From Paenibacillus cellulositrophicus (GTDB lineage: Bacteria; Bacillota; Bacilli; Paenibacillales; Paenibacillaceae), in assembly GCF_009363095.1 (NCBI RefSeq), contig NZ_CP045295.1, positions 2,909,501 through 2,973,500 on the forward strand: DNA of 64,000 bases. Reading direction: 5' to 3'. Of the stretch, positions 33,490 through 42,646 are shown in pieces. A program made the translations under genes and the position numbers. The notes beneath the pieces were generated by a model. The model did not search any database. It worked only from the letters and a program-made list of their open reading frames with translations, and was not told the DNA's origin. How positions within the stretch are numbered: position 1 is the first letter of the stretch; every line of letters starts with the position of its first letter.

Positions 33490-34200
33490 TCAGGTCAGGG
33501 CATCAAAGCAGTTGAACAGCGAGGCGTCCGGCAGCCCGGCCGTCCTTCGGATATCCGTCAAATCCCCTTTGGCCACCATTCGCCCGCCGGAGATCATCAC
33601 GAACGCATCGCAGATCCGCTCGGCCGTATCCAGCACATGGGTAGACATCAGCACGCCAGCGCCCCTGCCCCGCTCCTCTTCCAGGAGCCGCAGAAAATCC
33701 TTGGTCGCCCGCGGATCCAGGCCGATGAAGGGCTCGTCCACGATATAAATATCGGGTTCCGCCAGAAATCCGAGCATGAGCATCATTTTCTGCTTCATCC
33801 CTTTGGAAAAACCGGCCGGGAGCTGATGCTTCACCCCGCTCATGCCGAACTGGGTCAGCAGCTCCTCCGCATGGCGGACAAAAGCCTCGTATTCCAATTC
33901 GTAAGCGGCCGCAGCCAAATCGAGATGCTCCCAGAGCGTCAAATCGTCATAAAACACCGGCTGCTCGGGGATGTAGGCGTACCGCCCGCTCTCCCCTCCG
34001 ATCGTTACGGACGCCCTGGAGTATTTTAGCAGACCGAGCAGCGTCTTCAGCGTCGTGCTTTTTCCGGCACCGTTCGGACCGATGACGCCCAGCAGCTCGC
34101 CAGGCGCCACTTGAAAAGAAACGTCCCAAATACGCGGCTGTCCTTCTTCATATCCCGCTTCTTCGATATGCACATCGAGCACAGGCAGCAAAGGCTCCAT
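33490..34200 (-). CDS. ecsA: ABC transporter ATPase EcsA
   Basis: 236 aa. Walker A GPNGAGKST, Q-loop region YIPEQPVFYDDLTLWEHL (characteristic of EcsA), a degenerate signature FSKGMKQKM, Walker B IYIVDEPFIGLD and switch His in MSTHVLD. It energises EcsB. A GAGGTGG binding site precedes the start. Confidence 0.92.
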   Translation of the reverse strand: MEPLLPVLDVHIEEAGYEEGQPRIWDVSFQVAPGELLGVIGPNGAGKSTTLKTLLGLLKYSRASVTIGGESGRYAYIPEQPVFYDDLTLWEHLDLAAAAYELEYEAFVRHAEELLTQFGMSGVKHQLPAGFSKGMKQKMMLMLGFLAEPDIYIVDEPFIGLDPRATKDFLRLLEEERGRGAGVLMSTHVLDTAERICDAFVMISGGRMVAKGDLTDIRRTAGLPDASLFNCFDALT

Positions 34201-34380
34201 GATCCACCTCCAGAAAAAATAATCCGTTTCGAGCCATAGAGCTTATGTATATCAACAAAGGCCACCGAAACCAAATGGATCGGAACGGCTGCGTCCCGAC
34301 CCTGCATAATTTAACTATATGAAAAGTTCACCCGATAATCCATACGTCCCGGGACTGAAATCGATCTACAGCCGGCGGGC

Positions 34381-35391
34381 TTATTTAAAATGCTGTACCA
34401 GCGTTCCGCCGCCATCCGCCTTCACTTCGGCATAAGCGCCGTTCACCAGCGTCATTTGCGGCGGAACGTGACCGCAGTCGATATCGTAAATGACCGGTAC
34501 GCCCAGTTCTTCCGACAGCTCCTGGTATACATCCTCCACCGTGTATCCTTCCATTGGACGGTTGGCCGCGCTCCGGCCGAACATCAGCCCGGCGCAGCCT
34601 TCGAACCAGCCGGCATACTTCATCTGAACAAGGGACCTGCGCAGATCGGCCGTGTTCAGCTCGCAGTTCTCCAAATACCAGAGGAGAGGTTCGCCCGGAA
34701 TATGGCGCTCCCGGAATGCTGCCACATCCCCGTAAGGCGTGCCGATCAAATGGCGGATAACGTCAACGCATCCCCCGAGCAGCCGGCCCTGCAGCGACTC
34801 CGGCCCGCCCGAAACCGTCTTCCACACCGTCGGCTCCGTCAGATGGAAAACGCACGGGCTCGGATCGTCGTGCCGCCACTCCTTCTGGTATTTGGCCGAT
34901 GCCTGCTGCGGAATCCGATCGCCCGGCTTGGCCGTCAGCACGGTCTCCCACATGGCCGAGGTGTCATCCGAATACGTCCCCCGCAGGTCGACGAAATTGA
35001 GCCCGTGAGCGGTGGCGATTCCCGTCTTCAAGGTGATGGCCAGAAGAAGGACGCTGAGGTCCGAATAGCCGAGAATCCATTTCCGCGGCATGCGGTCAAA
35101 GTCCACCCGATCCAACATTTCGATGAGCAGTTCCCCTCCCCACGGAGGAATGATCGCACCGATTTGCGGATCCCCAAGCATCTCGTTCAGCTCCTCGGCA
35201 CGGACCTTGGCCGGAGCGGACTTTGCCTTGTGCTGCGTCCAGACCGTCTCGCCGACGCGTATGTGATAGCCCCTCTCCTCCATTCGGCTGACAGCCGTGC
35301 GGAACATGTCGTGCAGACCGGGCTCTATGCCCGAGGAGGGAGCCGTCACACCGACGACAGCCCCTTTTTCCATTCGCGGATATTGAATCAC
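34381..35391 (-). CDS. S66-family LD-carboxypeptidase/MccF-like peptidase
   Basis: 336 aa. The nucleophile Ser is in GYSDLSVL, the catalytic Glu in YLENCELNTADL and the His in DIDCGHVPPQMTL. The fold is shared by LD-carboxypeptidases that trim muropeptide tetrapeptides and by MccF, which inactivates microcin C-like aminoacyl-nucleotides. Length fits MccF-type (about 330-350 aa). No microcin genes are nearby. Confidence 0.9.
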   Translation of the reverse strand: MIQYPRMEKGAVVGVTAPSSGIEPGLHDMFRTAVSRMEERGYHIRVGETVWTQHKAKSAPAKVRAEELNEMLGDPQIGAIIPPWGGELLIEMLDRVDFDRMPRKWILGYSDLSVLLLAITLKTGIATAHGLNFVDLRGTYSDDTSAMWETVLTAKPGDRIPQQASAKYQKEWRHDDPSPCVFHLTEPTVWKTVSGGPESLQGRLLGGCVDVIRHLIGTPYGDVAAFRERHIPGEPLLWYLENCELNTADLRRSLVQMKYAGWFEGCAGLMFGRSAANRPMEGYTVEDVYQELSEELGVPVIYDIDCGHVPPQMTLVNGAYAEVKADGGGTLVQHFK

Positions 35392-35486
35392 TGCCGCATC
35401 CCTCCCGCAAGATTTCCCCCTATATTACTAAAAAAGGGCAGCGAGAACAATGACGGTGTTACGGTATTGGCCAGACTCGAGATTCC

Positions 35487-35524
35487 AAAAAAACAAGGAT
35501 TCTCCGGACATCGAAGAATCCTTG
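35487..35524 (-). terminator. Terminator after the MFS exporter
   Basis: CAAGGATTCT / AGAATCCTTG stem followed by TTTTTTT on the minus strand. Confidence 0.88.
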
Positions 35525-35548
35525 CTGCGGCAGCAACGCTATGAGGTT

Positions 35549-37090
35549 TTATCCATTCGCGCCTTCCCGCGCTCTTTCCTCCTCTTCCTCCGGACCGGCC
35601 GAAGGAACCGTATTTCGCAGTCCGAGCACGATCAGAAGGCTTACGACGGCGATGACCGCCATCACGACATACAGGGAATGGAGGCTCCCTTCAAGAATAT
35701 GCCTCAGCTCGCTCCACAACTCCTTGGGAAGCGATGCGCTTCCTTCCGGAGTCAACAGCTGGTTGACCTCTTCTTGGCCGACCCGCTCCAACCCGGGAGT
35801 ATCGGCGAGCCGCCCGGCCAGCGTCAAGTTGATCAACGATCCAAAGACAGCGACGCCGACCGTCTGGCCCAGCGACCGGATAAAGGTATTCAGCGCCGTC
35901 GACGCGCCGCGAAGCGAGTAACCCACCGAGGACTGTGCAATAATCGTGAACACCGTGTTGGAATATCCGAAGCCGAGGCCGTAGATAAAGGTAAAAATCA
36001 AAATCACGTAATGCGGCGTCCCCTCGCCGATCCAGGCTAACCCGAGAGCCCCGATCACGATGCCGGCCAGGCCGATCAGCGTCGTTTTCCGCGAACCGGC
36101 GGTAAGAATGAGCCGGCTCCCCGCTACGGAGCCGAACAGCCAGCCGATCGACATCGGCGCCATCGTCAACCCGGACATCGTGGCATTTTTGCCCATGACC
36201 CCTTGAATCCAGAGCGGCGTATACGTCGTGAGGCCGATCAGCAGCGCGCTGGTCAGCATGGCGGCGACGGTGGACACGGAAATATCGCGGATCCTGAACA
36301 GCTTCAGCGGCAGCATCGGCTCCTTCGCCCGGGCCTCCACCACGATAAAGGCTGCCAGAAAAACCAGCGCAAGCACGATGCAGAGTACGATCCACACCGA
36401 AGACCAGGCAAAAAACTGCCCGCCGGTCGCCAGCGCAAACAGCAGCGCCGTCATCCCCACCGTAAACGTTCCGGCACCCGCGAAATCGACATGCGTTTCG
36501 GCACGCTCCTGCCGCTGCTCGTGGAAATGGCGGGCGATCATCCACATGGACAGCAGCCCGAACGGCACGTTAAAGCCGAAAATCCAGCGCCAATTCAAAT
36601 AGTCGACAAAGTATCCGCCGATGAGCGGTCCGATCAGGGAGGCAATGCCCCAGACCGAACTGATGAGTCCCTGGATTTTGGCGCGTTCTTCAATCCGATA
36701 GACGTCCCCGATAATTGTAAAAGTGACCGGAATGACCGCCCCCGCTCCGATGCCCTGAATGGCCCGGAACGCGATCAGCTGTCCCATGCTTTGCGAGAAG
36801 CCGCACAGCAGCGATCCCAGGACAAACAGCAGCGACCCGATTTGAAATACCGGTTTGCGGCCGTACAGGTCGCTGATTTTCCCGAAAATCGGAGTGGATA
36901 CAGCCATGGTCAGCAGGTAAGCGGTAAAAATCCAGCTGAGGAGCTTCATGCCGCCAAAGCTGCTGATGATGGCCGGACCCGCCGGTCCCGTTACGGTTCC
37001 TTCGATGGCCGACAAGAACGTGGATACGAGGATTCCGGCCAGAATCCAGTTCCGGCTCTGCTTTCCAGGCAAATGTTCAGATCGATTCAC
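35549..37090 (-). CDS. DHA2-family MFS drug exporter (EmrB/QacA type)
   Basis: A 513-aa transporter with about 14 predicted membrane spans. Family motifs include [18 protein letters not shown] near the N-terminus, [14 protein letters not shown] (MFS motif A) and [14 protein letters not shown]. It probably exports drugs or other toxic compounds with proton exchange; substrate unknown. The GTG at 37090 (preceded by AGAAAGGA) is a better start than an ATG at 37231, which adds 47 polar residues absent from the family. Confidence 0.92.
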   Translation of the reverse strand: MNRSEHLPGKQSRNWILAGILVSTFLSAIEGTVTGPAGPAIISSFGGMKLLSWIFTAYLLTMAVSTPIFGKISDLYGRKPVFQIGSLLFVLGSLLCGFSQSMGQLIAFRAIQGIGAGAVIPVTFTIIGDVYRIEERAKIQGLISSVWGIASLIGPLIGGYFVDYLNWRWIFGFNVPFGLLSMWMIARHFHEQRQERAETHVDFAGAGTFTVGMTALLFALATGGQFFAWSSVWIVLCIVLALVFLAAFIVVEARAKEPMLPLKLFRIRDISVSTVAAMLTSALLIGLTTYTPLWIQGVMGKNATMSGLTMAPMSIGWLFGSVAGSRLILTAGSRKTTLIGLAGIVIGALGLAWIGEGTPHYVILIFTFIYGLGFGYSNTVFTIIAQSSVGYSLRGASTALNTFIRSLGQTVGVAVFGSLINLTLAGRLADTPGLERVGQEEVNQLLTPEGSASLPKELWSELRHILEGSLHSLYVVMAVIAVVSLLIVLGLRNTVPSAGPEEEEERAREGANG

Positions 37091-37285
37091 GTTATTTGTA
37101 TCCTTTCTCCCGTTTTGACAAAGTTTCCTTATAACGAAACGTATCCACCCAGTGCACGAAAAATGGCCTCCGGTAAGAGACCGCTTTTCAGACTGGGCGG
37201 ATGCATAGGGTTTATTAAAATAGAAGGGCATGAAGTTTCAGACGTAGACGATCATTCGACCGTCACTCAAACGAAATCTTCCTGC

Positions 37286-38881
37286 CTAAAAGCGTGCTTG
37301 CATGAGTTCATGATTCCGGCCCAACTGCCGGTAATCCTCGACCTTGCCTTGATCAAGCCGGAGCACGAAAGAAGCATCCTCCTCCACCAGGCGGGGGTCG
37401 TGGGTAATCATGAGCAGGGCAGCGCCCCGGGCGGCGGCGCCCCGGCACAGCTTCAGCAGCCGCTGCGCGGCGAGGTAATCGATGCCCGAGGTAGGCTCAT
37501 CGAGAATGTAGAGGGCTTTCGGCTGGATCAGCTGGCCGATGACGCTGAGCAGCTTCTTCTCACCCTGGCTGAGCAGGTATGGGGAGTCTTGGCGACGCCC
37601 GCTCAGCCCGGCAGCCGCAAGCAACGCCTCGGCCGCTTCGGTCTGCTCAGGCGTCAGGTCAGCTTGCCGCCGGCGCCAGCCGCTTCGAACCCGCAGCCCG
37701 TACACAAGCTCATCCCACACCGTATGCTCCACGAATTGATGCTCCGGCTGCTGGAACACGTATCCGATGTCCCCGGCAAGCTGATGAACCGGCATACCGG
37801 ATACGTCCCGCCCCTTCCAATATACCGAACGGGAAGGAACCGGCAGGAGGCCCATCAGGAGGCGGGTGAGCGTCGTTTTGCCCGAACCGTTCTCACCGGT
37901 CAGCATGCCCCACGCTCCCGGATGCATCGCGAACGAGACGTCCCGGAGCGCTTCCTGCCCTCCGGGGTAAGTGTAGCTCAGGTTCTGGACCTCGAGCAGC
38001 GGTCCGGAACCCGAGTCACCGCCGGGGCAATCCGCACCCGGCGGCCTCTGCGTCGGCGCCGTCACCATGCCGGCGCTCTGCAGGGTCCCGGCGGCCGGCT
38101 CCGCTGCATGCGAGCCGGCTTCCGCTGCCCCCTCCCATGGGGGCAGCACGCCGAGCTGCGCCAGCCGGTCCCGGCTGGTGCGCAGCAGCTCCTGCGGCGC
38201 TCCGTCCAGCAGGACTGCGCCGCCGTCCAGGACGATGACGCGCTCCGCAGCGCGCGCGGCATCGTCGAAGCGGCCGGACACCGTGACGACGGTCCGGCCC
38301 TCGGCGTGCAGCCTGCGGCAGAGCTGCACGAACTGCGCCTGCGCCGCGGGGTCGAGGCTGGCGGATGCATCGTCGAAGACGATCATCCGCGGAGACAGCG
38401 ACAGCACCGCGGCAATGGCGGTACGCTGGCGCTGTCCGCCGGACAGCTCGCGCACCGGTGAGCGGCGGCGGGCGGTCAGGTTCACCGCCGCCAGCGCTTC
38501 GGCCACGCGGGACTCGATCTCCGCCGGCGGCACGCGGAGATTCTCGGGCCCGAACGCGGCCTCATCCTCGACGACGCCCCTCACGAGCTGGGCGTCGGGA
38601 TCCTGGAACACGATGCCGGCCACCTTGGTGATCTCAGCGATCGGAGCTTCGGCCGGGTCAATCGCGTCCAGCCGCACATTCCCTTCCCGGCGGCCGCCTC
38701 CGCTCCGCGGAAGATAGCCGCTAAGCAGCTGGCACAGGGTAGACTTGCCGCTGCCACCCGGTCCGATCACCGCCGTAAACTGTCCTGCCGGAATCGTGAG
38801 CGACACGCCGCGGAGCGCAGGCTGTTCCACATCTTCGTACCAATAAGAAAGCTCCGTCAGCTCAATGGAAGTTCCCTGCAT
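37286..38881 (-). CDS. ECF transporter A component, two fused ATPases
   Basis: 531 aa with two ABC ATPase domains joined by a Pro/Gly-rich linker (~245-285). Domain 1: Walker A GPGGSGKST, signature RELSGGQRQR, Walker B MIVFDDASASLD (Asp-Asp replaces the usual Asp-Glu). Domain 2: GENGSGKTT, LLSQGEKKLL and LYILDEPTSGID. The weak catalytic residue in domain 1 suggests asymmetric ATPases. YkoD-like fusions of this kind power vitamin ECF transporters. It overlaps the S-component gene by 20 nt. Confidence 0.9.
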   Translation of the reverse strand: MQGTSIELTELSYWYEDVEQPALRGVSLTIPAGQFTAVIGPGGSGKSTLCQLLSGYLPRSGGGRREGNVRLDAIDPAEAPIAEITKVAGIVFQDPDAQLVRGVVEDEAAFGPENLRVPPAEIESRVAEALAAVNLTARRRSPVRELSGGQRQRTAIAAVLSLSPRMIVFDDASASLDPAAQAQFVQLCRRLHAEGRTVVTVSGRFDDAARAAERVIVLDGGAVLLDGAPQELLRTSRDRLAQLGVLPPWEGAAEAGSHAAEPAAGTLQSAGMVTAPTQRPPGADCPGGDSGSGPLLEVQNLSYTYPGGQEALRDVSFAMHPGAWGMLTGENGSGKTTLTRLLMGLLPVPSRSVYWKGRDVSGMPVHQLAGDIGYVFQQPEHQFVEHTVWDELVYGLRVRSGWRRRQADLTPEQTEAAEALLAAAGLSGRRQDSPYLLSQGEKKLLSVIGQLIQPKALYILDEPTSGIDYLAAQRLLKLCRGAAARGAALLMITHDPRLVEEDASFVLRLDQGKVEDYRQLGRNHELMQARF

Positions 38882-39479
38882 CCGCAGAAGCCTTTCTGCC
38901 AATGGCAAAACGTTTAAGCAGCCCGCTCCGCTGAAGCATATCCCCGAGCACCTTGGTGAGCAGGCCGCACAGCACGATACCGCTGATGATCCGCACCACC
39001 ATCGTTATTGCCAGCACCTGAAAGCTCCAGGACGTATACCCGAACATGTTCGCCGCGCAAATGAACCAGATCGGCACCATCGCGCCGCCGACCAGCATCA
39101 TCGCACCGGCATTCCAGCGTTTGTAGCGAAGCAGAAAAAATACGGCCTCCGCCACAACCAGATAACACAGCGCCGCCACGATGCTCGCCGCTATCCCGTA
39201 CGTATTGCCTACAAAGCACTGGATCGCGCCGCCGATTCCGTATGTAATTGCCGCGGTTCCCGGCTTGCGGATAATGTAATAGGCCAGCAGGCCGTACACC
39301 ATGTACACGCCGACGATGGTAGAGGTCGACACGGGCCCACCCAGGCTGTTCAGCATTTTATTAATGTAAGATAAATAAAAGGTCAATACCGCGTTCGCTG
39401 TGGCCAGCATCGCCATCAGCACGATGTCCAGCGTCGTAAACGGGACAGCACGTCTCTTTGATTGTGATAAAGTTTCCAT
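38862..39479 (-). CDS. ECF transporter S component (YkoE-like)
   Basis: 205 aa with about six membrane spans. The N-terminus FTTLDIVLMAMLATANAVLT followed by KMLNSLGGP resembles the YkoE/ABC_cobalt S-component family, associated with thiamine-precursor uptake. The gene has its own promoter candidate and a TTAGGAG binding site. No thiamine riboswitch is recognisable, so the substrate remains open. Confidence 0.78.
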   Translation of the reverse strand: METLSQSKRRAVPFTTLDIVLMAMLATANAVLTFYLSYINKMLNSLGGPVSTSTIVGVYMVYGLLAYYIIRKPGTAAITYGIGGAIQCFVGNTYGIAASIVAALCYLVVAEAVFFLLRYKRWNAGAMMLVGGAMVPIWFICAANMFGYTSWSFQVLAITMVVRIISGIVLCGLLTKVLGDMLQRSGLLKRFAIGRKASADAGNFH

Positions 39480-39572
39480 CTCATGTCAACTCCTAATCAG
39501 GAAAATGGTGGGATTTCTCACCCTTGAAGACTCGCATCGCAAATTCCCTGCGATTGGCCTAGCCTCCCTGCT
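39480..39572 (-). promoter_or_regulatory. Structured 5' leader of the S-component gene
   Basis: The ~90-nt predicted leader can form ATCGCA / TGCGAT and GGGTG / CCACC hairpins before the TTAGGAG binding site. It matches no riboswitch class I can recognise; the hairpins may regulate translation or be incidental. Confidence 0.3.
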
Positions 39573-39601
39573 ATTGTGCATGATCGGATTCGAAACGTCA
39601 A
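39573..39601 (-). promoter_or_regulatory. Predicted promoter of the S-component gene
   Basis: On the minus strand TTGACG is separated by 17 nt from CACAAT. It lies inside the 134-bp gap between the T and S genes, giving the S-A pair a transcript independent of T. Confidence 0.45.
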
Positions 39602-39613
39602 CCTAAAAATAAA

Positions 39614-40387
39614 TTATAGGTTAACAATATGGATATACCACCACAATGCCGCGGTAATCAGCACGGCCCCAACCGCCGTGATATGCCCGGCAGCAGACGG
39701 CTTCTGCTCCCTTAGAAACGTTCGCTCTGGATATGCGCCAAAGCCTTTGGCTTCCATCGCTCCCGCGGTCTGCTGAATCCGGCGCACGGCATTATGCAAA
39801 ATGGCGGACACAAACACCTTCCACCAGCCTAAACGCTGCTTGATTCCCTTGGGCCGTGCCGCTCCCCTGACCTGATGGGCAGCCGAGATGCTTCTCCCTT
39901 CTTCTTGAAGCAAAGGTAAAAACGTGAGTGCCATCGAAATGCCGAAGGCAAACCGGTAAGGAATCTTCATCCGCCGGGTTAACGCGGTGACAAGATCGCC
40001 GGGATCGGTCGTGACCATGTAGACAAAGGACGAAAGAAACACCGTAAACATGCGCAGCGTGACCGAACCGGCCGCATCGGCTCCCTCCGTCGTTACGTGC
40101 AGCACGCCGAACTGCCAAATGGTGTGGCTGCCGGGTACGGTCAGCAGGGTCAGTACAAAGTACGGAACCGCAAAACCGATCAGGAAAGCCATCGCTTTCC
40201 ACTGCCTTCTCCAGCTGACTCCGCCTGCCGTTCGGGCCAAAAGCGTGGCTGCCAGAAGCAGCAGTGCCTGGCCTGCCGATGTGTGCAAACGCATCGCCAG
40301 CACGGCGATGCATAGCAGGACCACGAGCTTGCTGAGCGGGTCGATGCGGTGCAGCGGCGAGCCTCCCCCTTGATACGATAGGATCAT
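39614..40387 (-). CDS. ECF transporter T component (CbiQ/YkoC family)
   Basis: 257 aa with about five membrane spans. The coupling helices carry the Ala-Arg-Gly-type motif, here HQVRGAARPKG and the second signature AMEAKGFGAYPER, which dock to the ATPases. It begins MILSYQGGGSPLHRIDPLSK, typical of the family. The start at 40387 has GGAGGAG. Gene order T-S-A is unusual compared with ykoEDC. Confidence 0.88.
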   Translation of the reverse strand: MILSYQGGGSPLHRIDPLSKLVVLLCIAVLAMRLHTSAGQALLLLAATLLARTAGGVSWRRQWKAMAFLIGFAVPYFVLTLLTVPGSHTIWQFGVLHVTTEGADAAGSVTLRMFTVFLSSFVYMVTTDPGDLVTALTRRMKIPYRFAFGISMALTFLPLLQEEGRSISAAHQVRGAARPKGIKQRLGWWKVFVSAILHNAVRRIQQTAGAMEAKGFGAYPERTFLREQKPSAAGHITAVGAVLITAALWWYIHIVNL

Positions 40388-40419
40388 CGTTTGATCGCTC
40401 CTCCTTGATCTAAAACTTG

Positions 40420-40989
40420 TTATAACTCCACCTGCTCCCACTCTTCACGCAGCAGCGAATGGAGCAGTGCATCGTGAAAACCTGAAGCCGTATGGCGGTA
40501 CTGTCTCAGCCGTCCTTCGGCTGTGAATCCGAGGGACCCGAACAGACGGACGGCCCGTTCATTCCGCGGATCGGTCAGCGCTTCGATCCGGTTGAGACCC
40601 ATGGTCCCATAGCCGAATCCGAGCATCAGACCAATTGCTTCGCGCATGAAGCCCTTTCCCCAATGGGGCCTCGCAAGCTCGCAGCCGATTTCTCCCCGGT
40701 AGGCACCCTCCAGCTGCCACCAATTCAAACCGCAGCTGCCGATGACCCCTGCCTCCGGCAGGAGAATTCCCCAGCGGAGCCCATCCTCGGTGGCCGCCAA
40801 ACCGTTCAGCAGCCGGATGAGCTCCGCTGCCGCCGCTTCGTCCGGCAGGTCCGGAAGATCCGAGTACTTCCGAACCTCATCGTCGCTCCAGCACGCATAC
40901 AGCGCCGGGGCGTCGCCTTCCTGAAGCGGACGCAGCCGGATCCGCGGCCCTTCAAGCTCGGGAATGTTCCCGCTGCATTGATAGCTCAT
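40420..40989 (-). CDS. RimJ/RimL-type GNAT acetyltransferase
   Basis: 189 aa. RIRLRPLQEGDAPALYACW at the start, the acetyl-CoA segment ELARPHWGKGFMREAI and the ending VRLFGSLGFTAEGRLRQY are hallmarks of RimJ/RimL-like N-terminal protein acetyltransferases. It lies 32 bp upstream of the ECF T gene and may share a transcript; no functional link is evident. Confidence 0.9.
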   Translation of the reverse strand: MSYQCSGNIPELEGPRIRLRPLQEGDAPALYACWSDDEVRKYSDLPDLPDEAAAAELIRLLNGLAATEDGLRWGILLPEAGVIGSCGLNWWQLEGAYRGEIGCELARPHWGKGFMREAIGLMLGFGYGTMGLNRIEALTDPRNERAVRLFGSLGFTAEGRLRQYRHTASGFHDALLHSLLREEWEQVEL

Positions 40990-41090
40990 CCCAACGCCCC
41001 CTTCATGTACTTTGCAATATTATCAATGTACAACGCCTGCCCCCTTCAGCACAAGAGCGCCTCCCCTCCCGGTTTCTGCCATATGAACGC

Positions 41091-41144
41091 AAAAAACACC
41101 CCGGCGCTTACCCTGTGTCCTTGAGGAGGGCTGCAGCCGGAGTG
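41091..41144 (-). terminator. Terminator after bdbC
   Basis: CACTCCGGC / GCCGGGGTG stem with one G-U pair and a structured 30-nt loop, followed by TTTTTT on the minus strand. Confidence 0.65.
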
Positions 41145-41170
41145 CTTGTCCATCGCTGTATTTTACACCA

Positions 41171-41608
41171 TTATTGCTGTGCTTCCGTTCTTCCCATCAG
41201 CAGAAACGCAATGATAAAAATAAAAGCGATCAATGCCAGAAGCGGGATCGTAATGAAGCCAAACCAGTTCAAATAATCGAAATTGCAGGGAATGCCTACC
41301 TTGCACGGCAGTGCCTTGGCAAGCGCCGGAATCTTCTGCTCCGCATAATGATAGATCGAGATGCAGCCGCCGATCGCGCTGAGGGTCACCGCATAAGGAA
41401 TGATTTTACGGTCATTTTTGTAGCTGGCGATGCCGAGCAGAATCACTTCCGGATACATAAATATCCGCTGGAACCAGCACAGCCTGCACGGTTCGTAGTG
41501 CATCACTTCGCTTAAATACAGGCTGCCTCCCGTGGCGACAAGAGAGACGATCCAGGCCAGATACAGGCTGTAGGGCTTGATGAACGCAATGAAACGGTTG
41601 CCTTCCAT
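41171..41608 (-). CDS. bdbC: Disulfide formation protein BdbC (DsbB family)
   Basis: 145 aa with four membrane spans. Two redox pairs face outward: CRLC in YEPCRLCWFQRIFMYPE and the pair in LPCKVGIPCNFDYLNW. It reoxidises BdbD using quinone. It follows bdbD by 12 bp, forming the usual bdbDC operon. Confidence 0.94.
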   Translation of the reverse strand: MEGNRFIAFIKPYSLYLAWIVSLVATGGSLYLSEVMHYEPCRLCWFQRIFMYPEVILLGIASYKNDRKIIPYAVTLSAIGGCISIYHYAEQKIPALAKALPCKVGIPCNFDYLNWFGFITIPLLALIAFIFIIAFLLMGRTEAQQ

Positions 41609-41620
41609 CCGAAACTCCCC

Positions 41621-42343
41621 TTACTTGTCGGTGTCAGCCGACTTTTTATCCAAATAGCTCTTGAGCGCGTTGTAATCGAGCGTGACATTCTCCGCTACCT
41701 TCTCGCCGTTCACGTACAGCGTTGGTGTACTGTTCACGCCCAGCTTGGTGCCGGTAGCCATATGGCTGTCCACTTCATCCTGGTACGTCTTCTCCTCGAT
41801 GTCCTTGCTAAGCTGATCGTAATCTACTTTGATGTTATTGTCGCGGGCCAGCTTCACCAGAAACTCCGGCGTTGCCCACTCGGTTTTTTCATCCTGCTGG
41901 TTGTCGAAGAGTACATGGTAGTACTTCCAAAATTCATCCTTGTTCTGATGGAACACCGATTGTGCGGCCAGTGCAGCCGTGTTGGAGTCCGCATTCGGAC
42001 TGATGATAAGGTAATTCATGAAATAGAGCGCGGCTTTACCGGAATCGATAAAATCCTTCTGCAGGCTCGGCTCGATGTCCTGACTGAAATACTGGCAGGC
42101 CGGGCACTTATAGTCGCCCATCTCCACGATCTTGATCGGGGCTTCCGGATTTCCCAGCACCGGGAGCGAGCTGTAATCAAACGATGCTTCCTTGGATTGC
42201 GGCCGAATGAACACCAGCAGCAGGACCAGCACGACGATACATGCACCTGTAATCCACATGATCCGCTTCATGCGTTTCTCCTGCGCTGCCCGCTGGGCTT
42301 TACGTTGGGCCACGGTGTTGACTTGCTTCTTCTTCGGTTTCAC
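41621..42343 (-). CDS. bdbD: Thiol-disulfide oxidoreductase BdbD (DsbA family)
   Basis: 240 aa. A basic cytoplasmic N-terminus, one membrane anchor (ITGACIVVLVLLLVFI) and an extracellular thioredoxin-fold domain with CPAC in MGDYKCPACQYFS and the cis-Pro loop VNSTPTLYVNG. It introduces disulfides into exported proteins. Translationally adjacent to bdbC. Confidence 0.94.
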   Translation of the reverse strand: MKPKKKQVNTVAQRKAQRAAQEKRMKRIMWITGACIVVLVLLLVFIRPQSKEASFDYSSLPVLGNPEAPIKIVEMGDYKCPACQYFSQDIEPSLQKDFIDSGKAALYFMNYLIISPNADSNTAALAAQSVFHQNKDEFWKYYHVLFDNQQDEKTEWATPEFLVKLARDNNIKVDYDQLSKDIEEKTYQDEVDSHMATGTKLGVNSTPTLYVNGEKVAENVTLDYNALKSYLDKKSADTDK

Positions 42344-42646
42344 GAAGCCTGACGTCTCCTTTCCTGTGAACTAAAGCTGAGGCGCCTTGGCATTTGGGTC
42401 TTTAGTTCTTCCTTAATGTAAGTTACTTAACACTTCTTCTCTAGGTTATTCTAGCATCTCCCCCCGCCGATGACCAGAAAGAACCGCTTCCAAAACCGGT
42501 CAAATCGGGAATTGTTAAATAAATTGTAACAAAATCAATTACATGACAGCCCGTAGTGAGTTTTTTCATGAAAATATGAGTTGACTTAAAACGTTCCGGT
42601 GATACTACTTTTACCGTAACTGTATGAAAGAAGGGGGGAATATCTT
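42344..42646. other. Divergent intergenic region, bdbD and hydrolase
   Basis: 303 bp between divergent genes. On the plus strand TTGACT at about 42580 lies upstream of the hydrolase, but no well-spaced -10 is clear. An 11-bp palindrome TAAGTTACTTA at about 42420 lies on the bdbD side. I see no gene. Confidence 0.4.

Noticed and set aside
36203..38461. A 752-codon open frame on the plus strand
   Set aside because: Antisense to the MFS exporter and ECF ATPase, low-complexity Arg/Gln/His composition, no start signals.
39480..39613. A thiamine (TPP) riboswitch upstream of the YkoE-like gene
   Set aside because: The conserved CTGAGA and ACCTGATCTGG elements are absent on both strands.
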